64,000 nt of DNA, taken from the NCBI RefSeq assembly GCF_004167675.1, contig NZ_SEZQ01000015.1. The stretch is one strand, 5' to 3'. A program made the position numbers and the translations under genes. The notes under the pieces are model-generated. The model was not told the origin of the DNA. It saw nothing but the letters and a program-made list of their open reading frames with translations, and searched no databases. The DNA is from Aliivibrio finisterrensis_A (GTDB lineage Bacteria > Pseudomonadota > Gammaproteobacteria > Enterobacterales > Vibrionaceae). Each line of letters opens with the position of its first letter. Within the stretch, counting starts at the first letter, position 1. Below, one piece after another: positions 44,688 through 52,657 of this stretch.

Positions 44688-45785
44688 ATGCTGAAAAAAA
44701 TAATGGCATTATCACTTATCTTTCTGAGTGTTAGCGTGAATGCCTATGAACTTGGTCGTTATGACGACGGGGCACGCTGGGCATTTATAACCGATAAAGC
44801 CACAGGAAATGTAGCAGTTATTGATACTTTTAAGCACGCTTACGTTGATACGTTAAAGATGCAAGTAGTTCCAACTGCAATGGAAGTTTCCGATGTACAA
44901 GATATGTTGCTTTATATCGATGGGAAAACGCCTCAAGTTTATGTGTACGATTTAGTTAAAAAAAAGCATTGGAAAATGGCGGTAGAATCGATCCCTCAAG
45001 CTATCATCATTGCACCTGATGGAGCTAGGCTAGCTGTGGCACTAAAGGATAAATTAGTGATGCTTGAACCACTAACGGGTCGCTATTTAGAGCAAATCTT
45101 AAACCTAGAGCAACCTTACAGTGTGAACTTTGATGCCGGTGGTTATAACCTCTATATAACAGAGCAAAACAGTGGCCGAACGTTAGTGTGGCGGGTGCAT
45201 GATGAAGCGACGAGAGAAATCAAGTTAGGAAGTGGTGGTGAAGTATCTGAAGTCACACTCTCTCCTGATGCTCGTTTAGTTATGGTCGGTGATCTTGGAA
45301 AAAACAGTGTTACGATCTGGGATTTATTTATGGAGCAAGAGTTTGCAAAAATCGCATTAGAATCTAAACCTTGGAGGCCTTATGTGAGTTCTGATAGTGA
45401 GCATATTATTTTAGCTGGTGAGAATGGGCACGGGCTAGTTGTTAATAGTTGGAGTGGCGAAGTAGTAAAACGCATTGACTTTAAAGATAAAACGACTGAG
45501 ATACGTACAGGTTGGTTAGAGTCGATTGGTGTTGTTGCTACGCAAAGCGGGCTTAACATATTCAATTTAACCGATAAGCAACCACCGAAACATTTTCCAA
45601 TGGATGCTCCTTTAGGTGATGTCGTTGTTGTGGCAGATTCGAAAACGTTATTTGCAACTCAGCGTAATAGTGACCAATTAGTGGTGCTAGACCTTCGTAA
45701 GGAAACGCTACTGCCTACCGTTAAAACCGGCTTGAAAAGTCCTCACTTAATAGCGATGGGTTTAACTAATACTATTTGCCACTAG
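44688..45785 (+). CDS. Periplasmic beta-propeller (YVTN/cytochrome d1-like) protein
   Basis: 365 residues with a signal peptide (1-19). Repeated beta-propeller blades are seen: WAFITDKATGNVAVIDTFKH, PQAIIIAPDGARLAVAL, SEVTLSPDARLVMVGDLGKN and LFATQRNSDQLVVLDLRK. The fold is shared by the d1-haem domain of NirS and by YVTN surface proteins. I see no haem motif and no evidence for d1 haem. Ribosome site GGAG is 8 bases upstream. As part of the operon it may be a structural or substrate-binding partner of the dihaem DUF1566 protein. Confidence 0.78.
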   Translation: MLKKIMALSLIFLSVSVNAYELGRYDDGARWAFITDKATGNVAVIDTFKHAYVDTLKMQVVPTAMEVSDVQDMLLYIDGKTPQVYVYDLVKKKHWKMAVESIPQAIIIAPDGARLAVALKDKLVMLEPLTGRYLEQILNLEQPYSVNFDAGGYNLYITEQNSGRTLVWRVHDEATREIKLGSGGEVSEVTLSPDARLVMVGDLGKNSVTIWDLFMEQEFAKIALESKPWRPYVSSDSEHIILAGENGHGLVVNSWSGEVVKRIDFKDKTTEIRTGWLESIGVVATQSGLNIFNLTDKQPPKHFPMDAPLGDVVVVADSKTLFATQRNSDQLVVLDLRKETLLPTVKTGLKSPHLIAMGLTNTICH

Positions 45786-45793
45786 GAGTAATA

Positions 45794-46384
45794 ATGAAAT
45801 TGTTTATCAAAAGTATGCTAAAAGGTGGGTGTGCCTTTCTGTTAAGCTGGAGCAGTTTATTCTCTGTCTCTCTACAAGCGTCTCCGCTTACTTTTACATT
45901 AAGTGAGGCTAACATGGGGACCGTGACAGAGAAAAGTTGGCCAACACAGTATCTATTTATTGCGATTGGTTACACATCTTGTCCTGAAATTTGTCCAACC
46001 ACAGCATTGGATATGGCTGGTGTAATGAATCAATTAGGTGAATCAGCAAAGGATGTCACCCCTTTGTTTATTTCTATCGATCCACATCGTGATAGTGCAG
46101 AGAACATAGCAAAATATGTGCAGTATTTTCATCCTAAACTCAAAGGACTGGTGGGAACTCAAGCGCAAACAAAAGCAGTAAGTAAATCATTACGAGCCAC
46201 ATATGGGTATTCTCGCGATGGTAAACCCATTTATCCGCCACTTCCCGAACTATATGAAGTATATCATTCTACTTATTTGTATTTTTATAGTCCTCAAGGC
46301 GAGTTGATAGATGTGTATGGATATGGTGATGGATCCGAGAAAATTAGCCAAGCAATTCAAGTTGAGCTTGATATAAGGAAGTAG
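45794..46384 (+). CDS. SCO1/SenC-family copper metallochaperone
   Basis: 196 residues with an N-terminal signal/anchor (about 8-30) and the SCO copper site: CPEIC (Cys63, Cys67) and His158 in EVYHSTYLY. SCO proteins insert Cu into cytochrome oxidase or other copper enzymes and can act as thiol reductants. I start at ATG 45794, 6 bases after TAGGAG; the longer frame from 45776 overlaps the previous gene without a ribosome site. It pairs functionally with the PCu(A)C gene at 41867. Confidence 0.92.
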   Translation: MKLFIKSMLKGGCAFLLSWSSLFSVSLQASPLTFTLSEANMGTVTEKSWPTQYLFIAIGYTSCPEICPTTALDMAGVMNQLGESAKDVTPLFISIDPHRDSAENIAKYVQYFHPKLKGLVGTQAQTKAVSKSLRATYGYSRDGKPIYPPLPELYEVYHSTYLYFYSPQGELIDVYGYGDGSEKISQAIQVELDIRK

Positions 46385-46388
46385 ATAA

Positions 46389-46895
46389 ATGAGTAGGCGA
46401 TTATTAAATATTTTCGTAATTATTCACTTGTTTGGTTTCTCTATGCCAACAAAAGCTCAACAATGCCCCTTAGTTGAGCCGTTTCAACCTGTAATGGTGG
46501 ACAAATCACAGCTACCAATGGTTATACAACACAGCTTAGATCAATCACCGATTAGCTTAGTAAACTTATGGGCTGTTTGGTGCTCGCCATGTCGTAAGGA
46601 GTTGCCGATGTTAGTTACACTTGAGCAAAGTAAAATGCACAATATTACGATTAATACACTGCATGTAGGTCAGCCAACATCAGAAGTAGCCCAAGTGGTT
46701 GCTGATGTTGGTTTGCAGCAACTTAACAAAGGTTTCTTATCAGATATGTCACCAATGTCGGCAATGGGGGTTTATGGACTACCAGCCACATTGGTTGCGA
46801 TTAAAGGCGAAGTGAAATTTATCGCTAGTGGTTATCTACATCATACTGCTGCTGAGTATAAACAGTGGCTTGTTTGTTTAGAGGAAAGTTTATAA
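46389..46895 (+). CDS. TlpA/DsbE-like periplasmic thioredoxin
   Basis: 168 residues with a signal peptide (1-23) and the redox motif WCSPC (Cys65, Cys68) in the setting LVNLWAVWCSPCRKELPML, plus the cis-proline loop YGLPATLVA. Proteins of this type reduce SCO/copper sites or apocytochrome cysteines. It is 4 bases after the SCO gene and overlaps the following cytochrome start (TAATG), so it is part of the maturation set of this operon. Confidence 0.9.
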   Translation: MSRRLLNIFVIIHLFGFSMPTKAQQCPLVEPFQPVMVDKSQLPMVIQHSLDQSPISLVNLWAVWCSPCRKELPMLVTLEQSKMHNITINTLHVGQPTSEVAQVVADVGLQQLNKGFLSDMSPMSAMGVYGLPATLVAIKGEVKFIASGYLHHTAAEYKQWLVCLEESL

Positions 46896-47248
46896 TGAAA
46901 ATATCGTTATCAATTGCTGTATCTATCTCGATGCTATGTTATTCAACGATAACCTTCGCAGCAGGGCAAGAATCAAAACAATACGATTTGGGTGAATCAC
47001 TTTATATGAACCCTGGGCGTGGTGGTTGTACGCAATGTCATGGCAAAGAGGGTAACCTGCCCGTGATGCCACTGTATCCTAAAATTGGCGGGCAATCAGA
47101 AATCTATTTATATAACCAGATGATAGATTATCGAGAAAATCGTCGTAAAAATGGATTATATATCCCAATGGAAGTCGCAATGAAACCATTTAGTGATGAA
47201 GAAATTAAGGCTATGGCGGTTTATCTAAATAAACAAAAGGTGTTTTGA
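46895..47248 (+). CDS. Small monohaem cytochrome c (c553-like)
   Basis: 117 residues: signal peptide (1-22) and one haem site CTQCH (45-49), with YPKIGGQSEIYLYNQMIDYR and a methionine-containing end typical of small class I cytochromes. I start at ATG 46895 (signal peptide start, coupled to the thioredoxin stop). It is the last gene of the operon and probably shuttles electrons to or from the dihaem DUF1566 protein. Confidence 0.92.
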   Translation: MKISLSIAVSISMLCYSTITFAAGQESKQYDLGESLYMNPGRGGCTQCHGKEGNLPVMPLYPKIGGQSEIYLYNQMIDYRENRRKNGLYIPMEVAMKPFSDEEIKAMAVYLNKQKVF

Positions 47249-47260
47249 TAAATGGTTGGA

Positions 47261-47302
47261 TTATTATACCAAATCAAAGGTGTTTTTGAGTTGGTATAAT
47301 AA
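47261..47302 (+). terminator. Long inverted repeat at the end of the cytochrome operon
   Basis: A perfect 12-base repeat TTATTATACCAA/TTGGTATAATAA flanks an 18-base loop. The stem is AT-rich and has no U-tract, so it is a possible terminator or a relic of a small element. The loop repeats the AAAGGTGTTTTTGA seen at the end of the cytochrome gene. Confidence 0.45.
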
Positions 47303-47332
47303 ATTATATATCTGTTTCACTTACTGTAGTTA

Positions 47333-48484
47333 TTAATGACCACCAGCGGCTAAGAACCAATTGAGAAGATGCTTTTTAAGATCGCCTAACTCATCTGGAC
47401 CAATAATCGCTAAGCCTAAATCTTGCGCTCGCATAATGTCGTTATTACGTAGAGGGCGGAAGCTCACCAACATAGCTCGTGCTTGTAAGCCACCTAGAAG
47501 GTCACGTAACGACTCTAATTTATAGAGAGTGTCATCGCCATCATCACGCATGCCTTTGGTCTTACATTCAATAATATGCAGCTTATTGTTCACGATACTA
47601 ACCACATCTAGCTCGTTACGAACGTCTTTATCACCAATTTCACGGTGAACTTGAACATTCAAAGAGTGATCTTGAAGTGTTGGTAAATATTGCTGAATAT
47701 CGACCACAGTATTATGAACTAATATCTCTAACCATTCACCGTTAGCTAAGCGTCGAGCTTCTTCGCAATCAAACGTTAAGGTGCCGTTTTCATAGGTAGC
47801 TAAACCCGTTTCAACAAGATCAGTCAGTAGCATATTAAGCTCTTTATAACTCTGCTGCTTCTCTGTCACCTCAACATCAAGGCGCTGTTCTTTACGACAA
47901 GTCGTCGCTAAGTAGTTTAATGTAGCAAGACCTGGGCCTAATTCTAATGCATTACTTGCCCAGCGTTGGCAAAGCTCACGCAGACGTTTATCAATGCTCT
48001 CTGGAAGTTCAGATTCAGAAAACTCACAGCGTGCGCCAAAGATAGCAAGGTAATCACTTAAACGGATATTATCAGCTACGTGTTTTTGTTTGCGACCATC
48101 AGGGTAAAGCCAACATAATTTATCGCTGAATGGTTCGACAACAAAAATTGGCCAATGATAAGAGCGGAACACTTCATAGGCAGAAAGAAGACGATGCCGA
48201 AGACCACAGCTTGCATTTAATTTAATGTCGCTAAAATGATGTTTCATTTCGGCGGCTAATGCTTGCAAAGATTCTTTAATTAAATGAGTGTCTACAATAT
48301 TTGGGATTTCATAAAAATCAGAAGTAATTCCCTTATATTGAAGTATGGTTTCTAAGCGATGAAACATATCTTTCTGTGTCTCGTCGCCAATAAAAATCAT
48401 ATGCTCGCCTTTTACGGAGAGATCAAGGAGAGGGGTTACAAGACGGACGGGGTCTTGATCTAATATGCCAACATGCGTGATCAT
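47333..48484 (-). CDS. Card1-like CARF-nuclease, DUF1887
   Basis: 383 residues. An N-terminal CARF-type Rossmann domain (about 1-130; THVGILDQDPVRLVTPLL) and a C-terminal PD-(D/E)XK nuclease with Asp293, Glu306 and Lys308 (ELDVVSIVNN, LHIIECKTK) on a winged-helix linker. The V. cholerae relative VC1899 has a solved structure, and Card1 homologues cleave nucleic acid when cyclic oligoadenylate binds. I start at ATG 48484 (AAGGAT ribosome site). No cas gene or repeat array is in the window, so its activating signal is unclear. Confidence 0.85.
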   Translation of the reverse strand: MITHVGILDQDPVRLVTPLLDLSVKGEHMIFIGDETQKDMFHRLETILQYKGITSDFYEIPNIVDTHLIKESLQALAAEMKHHFSDIKLNASCGLRHRLLSAYEVFRSYHWPIFVVEPFSDKLCWLYPDGRKQKHVADNIRLSDYLAIFGARCEFSESELPESIDKRLRELCQRWASNALELGPGLATLNYLATTCRKEQRLDVEVTEKQQSYKELNMLLTDLVETGLATYENGTLTFDCEEARRLANGEWLEILVHNTVVDIQQYLPTLQDHSLNVQVHREIGDKDVRNELDVVSIVNNKLHIIECKTKGMRDDGDDTLYKLESLRDLLGGLQARAMLVSFRPLRNNDIMRAQDLGLAIIGPDELGDLKKHLLNWFLAAGGH

Positions 48485-48716
48485 GAAATAATCCTTGTAA
48501 TGGTGATTACACATAATGAAGCAGAAGGCATGCGTAACCGAATAATTATAATTTTAAGTACATACTAGTTTATAGAATTAGTATGGTTTTTCTATTCAAT
48601 ACTATTGTAATGAGGGGCTTAATGATAAAAATCAACCCATTGTTAAATATTCTTATTTGGGCTTAATAAAAAAAGACGATAGAATAGAGCCACATGCCTT
48701 AAATACAGAATGAACT

Positions 48717-49190
48717 ATGAGCTATTTACCTTTAGATGAATACAATCGCAAATGGATTTTTACTCATCAATCAATGCCAGTTGATGATGAATTATTGTCA
48801 TTAATTAAGCCATTCACTCAAGCAAAATCTGCTCAAGTTTGGAATGATTTTATTAGTGCGAACAGTCCAACGGCAGATCATTTTGGTTCGAAAGAATGGC
48901 CAATGAAACAAAGCTCATGGAGCAATGAGATTGATTGGCAGCATCGCTGGGATAGTGATAATGAAGCATTGCCAGATGAAGTATTAGAGTTTATTGATTG
49001 GGCTGATGATGTAACGGTTTATTTTTGTTATGAGAAATACAATCTGATTGAAACCTCTTGGGGCACATTTAAGAAAACATGGAAAAACTTTTTATTTTAC
49101 GATGACTTACCAATACTTATCGGAAAGAAGAAAGCACAAGCATTGTGGTTTAATTCGAAAGGTAAAGTGAAGTTAGGCTCAAGAAGTTAA
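48717..49190 (+). CDS. Conserved Vibrio-type protein, DUF2947-like
   Basis: 157 residues, soluble, rich in Trp (opening SYLPLDEYNRKWIFTHQ; WKNFLFYDDLPILIGKK near the end). It resembles what I recall as DUF2947, with no known function. No motif suggests catalysis. Single gene followed by a strong terminator. Confidence 0.7.
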   Translation: MSYLPLDEYNRKWIFTHQSMPVDDELLSLIKPFTQAKSAQVWNDFISANSPTADHFGSKEWPMKQSSWSNEIDWQHRWDSDNEALPDEVLEFIDWADDVTVYFCYEKYNLIETSWGTFKKTWKNFLFYDDLPILIGKKKAQALWFNSKGKVKLGSRS

Positions 49191-49209
49191 TTACGATTAG
49201 CGATAAAAT

Positions 49210-49247
49210 TAAAAAAGGCTCAGAGTCATTAACTTTGAGCCTTTTTG
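49210..49247. terminator. Bidirectional terminator
   Basis: AAAAAAGGCTCA / TGAGCCTTTTT stem with a 13-base loop that can pair further (GAG/CTT). It lies between converging genes. Confidence 0.88.
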
Positions 49248-49265
49248 TTTAATATCGCTGATAGT

Positions 49266-49568
49266 TTAAGAAGGAGTTCTTGTAATCACGTACTCTGGCG
49301 CGTGTATTTCAAGATAATGTGAAAAACTATCTAGCTCTGCTTTTAAATCTTCAGTGCTTGCTCTATTTAAATGGATGATAAAACGTTGAAACTCATTGAT
49401 ATCCAATATCTGTTTATTATACATAATCCATTCAATAACTAGCTCTTGAGGGGCAGGAATTATTTCACTAAACCTCTTGGCTGCATTGCGTAATTCTCGA
49501 GTACCGAAGCGAAACCAACCAACAAAATAAAGTAACACCATACTCGCTAAAATAACGATATGGAACAT
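49266..49568 (-). CDS. Small membrane-anchored hypothetical protein
   Basis: 100 residues: one N-terminal membrane segment (about 3-18) and a charged soluble tail of about 80 residues (TRELRNAAKRFSEIIPAP, then a helical stretch). Not recognised. It lies 138 bases downstream of the Hsp70 operon on the same strand. An AT-rich gap with no clear terminator separates them, so co-transcription is possible. Confidence 0.6.
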   Translation of the reverse strand: MFHIVILASMVLLYFVGWFRFGTRELRNAAKRFSEIIPAPQELVIEWIMYNKQILDINEFQRFIIHLNRASTEDLKAELDSFSHYLEIHAPEYVITRTPS

Positions 49569-49706
49569 TAAGGTTACCTAAAAATTGTGATGAATTCAGT
49601 ATACTCAATCCATCACTTTTTTGAAGACAATTTTAGTTAGTTTGCGAAGCTTTGACAAAAAAGAAGCAAAAAGCGTCATTTGTTTTATTTCTGTCATGCC
49701 AACAGT

Positions 49707-52523
49707 TTAATTAATTAAACGTAACCCAGCTGGTAAGGCATCACCAAATAAACGTTTAGAATCGGCTTCTGTTAGCGCTTGTTGACTAGACACTAATTCT
49801 ATCCAGCTTTGTGGAGAGCGACTCTTCTTCAGTTTATCAATAATACTTTCACGTAGTTCATCTGAGACATCTAAGGTTCTATCACCAGTCAATCGTGCCA
49901 TCATAACTGCGGCGAAACCTGCCATTGGTTGTATTTTCCAATCTTGAGCTAATAGTGTTGGTAACCACTGAGCCACTTGGGTTGCCGGTATCAAATTATG
50001 CTGACTACCATAGAATGGGGAGCGAGAACAAATACGTCCTAACGCCCACCAATGGACTTGCGGTTGGTTGTCATTTTTTGCATGGCCTAATACCCAAGAG
50101 GCAATCAGTGTCTTATCTTCAACATCCAGATGCTCAAGCGCAGCAGCTAGGCGAACCATAGCTTCATAACTTTTGTTACTGGCCTCTTCTAATGTTTTTG
50201 GATTACGCAAAGAGCCCGGGTGTAGGTATTTTGCCATATTAGCCAAAATGGTTTCTTGCTGTTCTTGATTTAAGCCACCTGAAATTCGACGCCAGAATGT
50301 CCACCAATCATTCCAAGATTGCTTTGATTCAAACTGAATACCTTGTTGATAGGTTTCCCATGCTTGGCTAATTTTCCATTCGTCAGCAGGGTAGCCAAAA
50401 CCAGGACGCAGAGCAAAACCTGTCATTTTTAACCAGTTTTGTTCATGTTTATCAGAACGGCGGCGACGTTTTTTACTGTCAAGTAATGCGGTTGCTAGTT
50501 CCCGTGAGGTAATTAAATCCCATGATTCACGTTTACCTATCAGCTTCTCTATGTTTTTAGAAAAGGCTTTAATGGCATTTGGATTTTGTTTGCTGCCGCC
50601 ATAAGCCTCTTTAATACTTGCTATAGCATTCGGTAGACGTGGAGGAAGGCTAATTTGATCCGCAAGGTTAGCACTTTTATTGGAGGCTTGATTACGTACT
50701 TCAAATTCGACTAACCAACGCTGTGAATCGTCCTCAACAGAAACACATTCAATCTTAATGGTGCCGACTTCTGTGAATTGACAGGCTAGGGTTACTTCAA
50801 CGCGATCTTTTTGGTTTGCGTGTAGATCATCTTTTGATTTACTTGATTCAAGTGTTACGACATAAGGTGGTAAGCTAACAAAACTTGGATCGGCTAACTC
50901 AGTGATCATACCTGAGGTAGCAAGCTGATCTTTTGTTGTTGAAAGCAAATTAAAACGAACAGGTTCGCCCAATGTTAGTGAGAAACGGCGGCTTGTCATA
51001 CGAATTTCTTCACCTTCGTCGCTGCCTTTTGCCAATAAACATAAACCTTGTGGCTGTTTATTTTTCTCTTCTAACTGTAAATAGAATGAACGCGCAGAGC
51101 CACCACCGATTTTTAATTGTGCACCATGACGTGCTTTACCATAAGCTACGGCACCATAAGCAACAGCTAAATCTGGATGAGGGTTAGATAGTTGAGTGAC
51201 AGTGTCACCTTTCCAGTTATTTATCAATTCAAGTGAACGTTCAGCAAGAAGAGGGCTATTAAATACGCCACCGTTTAATAATAGGCCAACAGGAATAGCA
51301 CGATCTTGATGAGCAGCTAAATCACTATCATCCCAACCGAGTGCTTTTGCTGATACTTCTTTATGATTATCCAAGAACTGAGCTAAGTGCTTACTGATAG
51401 CAGGATCAGAAGCGTAAGGTAAGCCAAATTCAACAACAGCGGTTTGACGTTGATTTGGACGGTCATTAAAGTCAGTCAGTGGTAAGAATCCATCAAGCGC
51501 AATTTGATGAACTTCTTCTTTGGTTAACTCAACTTTACGACTGCCACCTAATAATTTAGAGCCAGACCCTAATAGAGTGATATGGCCAGATTCTGGTGCA
51601 TTAGCTGACAGTAAACGTTCTTTGGTTTTACGCGTTTGTTGAATAAGTTTAGTTAACGCGGCTGCCGTCATTTTCTTACCGCTGTCTAAGCGTTGCTCAG
51701 CTAAATGCGCTAAGGCTAAATCAATGTTGTCACCACCTAACATTAGGTGATCACCCACGCCGATGCGATCAAGTGCTAATTCGTCTTTATTAAAACGCGC
51801 TTGGATTAAACTTAAATCGGTAGTGCCACCACCTACATCGCACACCACCATTAACGGAATGTTCTTTAGAATGTCTTTTGCAGTGTCTTGATGATGGTGA
51901 TACCAGTCATAACAAACGGCTTGTGGTTCTTCCAATAGAATGATCTTATCAAGACCTGCCAGTTTTGCGGCTTGTATAGTAAATGAACGAGCACTTTCAT
52001 CAAATGAAGCGGGTACCGTAACAACCACTTCTTGAAGTTCCATTGGCGCATCAGGGTGGTGGTAATTCCAAGATTGACGAACGTGATTTAAATAACTCGC
52101 ACTGGCAACAATAGGTGAGACTTTTTCAACATCTTCTGCGCCTGCCCAAGGCAGAATATCTGAGGTACGATCGACTTTAGTGTGAGATAACCAACTCTTA
52201 GCACTGACTACTTGGCGACCTTCTACCTTTGAGCCTAATTCACGTGCCCATTCACCAATGATTGCGTTTTTTATTTCACCATCAATCGCTTTTACATTCC
52301 AAGGCAATGTTAGGTCATTTTCAGTGATTTGGCTTTGTGAAGCATGGTAACGAAATGATGGAAGTAGGGGTTTACGAGCAACTTCACCCGGTCCAATTAA
52401 TTGGTCGATATTGAAGATTTCAATTGGGCTAGTTTCAATACCAAGAGAAATATCAGTATAAGCCACAACAGTGTGAGTAGTACCAAGATCAATACCAATT
52501 AAATAACGATTAGAAGAACTCAT
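49707..52523 (-). CDS. Hsp70-family protein with long C-terminal extension (DUF3731-like)
   Basis: 938 residues. The N-terminal actin-like ATPase is well kept: IDLGTTH (11-17), VPASFDESAR, LLEEPQAVCYDW and VCDVGGGTTDLSL. The substrate-binding part diverges from DnaK, and an added 350-residue helical C-terminus (from about 590; Trp-rich, WKISQAWETYQQG) fits the DUF3731 type. It is third in the DUF2760-Hsp70-Hsp70 operon, 134 bases after the shorter paralogue. No J-protein or GrpE gene is adjacent. Client unknown. Confidence 0.85.
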   Translation of the reverse strand: MSSSNRYLIGIDLGTTHTVVAYTDISLGIETSPIEIFNIDQLIGPGEVARKPLLPSFRYHASQSQITENDLTLPWNVKAIDGEIKNAIIGEWARELGSKVEGRQVVSAKSWLSHTKVDRTSDILPWAGAEDVEKVSPIVASASYLNHVRQSWNYHHPDAPMELQEVVVTVPASFDESARSFTIQAAKLAGLDKIILLEEPQAVCYDWYHHHQDTAKDILKNIPLMVVCDVGGGTTDLSLIQARFNKDELALDRIGVGDHLMLGGDNIDLALAHLAEQRLDSGKKMTAAALTKLIQQTRKTKERLLSANAPESGHITLLGSGSKLLGGSRKVELTKEEVHQIALDGFLPLTDFNDRPNQRQTAVVEFGLPYASDPAISKHLAQFLDNHKEVSAKALGWDDSDLAAHQDRAIPVGLLLNGGVFNSPLLAERSLELINNWKGDTVTQLSNPHPDLAVAYGAVAYGKARHGAQLKIGGGSARSFYLQLEEKNKQPQGLCLLAKGSDEGEEIRMTSRRFSLTLGEPVRFNLLSTTKDQLATSGMITELADPSFVSLPPYVVTLESSKSKDDLHANQKDRVEVTLACQFTEVGTIKIECVSVEDDSQRWLVEFEVRNQASNKSANLADQISLPPRLPNAIASIKEAYGGSKQNPNAIKAFSKNIEKLIGKRESWDLITSRELATALLDSKKRRRRSDKHEQNWLKMTGFALRPGFGYPADEWKISQAWETYQQGIQFESKQSWNDWWTFWRRISGGLNQEQQETILANMAKYLHPGSLRNPKTLEEASNKSYEAMVRLAAALEHLDVEDKTLIASWVLGHAKNDNQPQVHWWALGRICSRSPFYGSQHNLIPATQVAQWLPTLLAQDWKIQPMAGFAAVMMARLTGDRTLDVSDELRESIIDKLKKSRSPQSWIELVSSQQALTEADSKRLFGDALPAGLRLIN

Positions 52524-52657
52524 AGAAACTCCATTGAAGCTGCAATAAAAGAGAAAGCGGCAGCGATAAAATATAGGGGCATATAGTAAAAGAGTTCAGC
52601 CTCCATAACGGTGACTGAACTCTTAAGATGCGCAACTAGCGAAGAATAATATCCAAA

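Noticed and set aside
44688..45785. Cytochrome cd1 nitrite reductase
   Set aside because: The beta-propeller lacks an attached cytochrome c domain, and no d1-haem biosynthesis genes are near; only the fold type is shared.
47333..48484. CRISPR-Cas locus suggested by the CARF nuclease
   Set aside because: No direct-repeat array and no cas gene is visible anywhere in the window.
48622..48666. 14-codon frame with a GAGGGG ribosome-like site
   Set aside because: Too short to judge and without a clear promoter or terminator; chance is likely.
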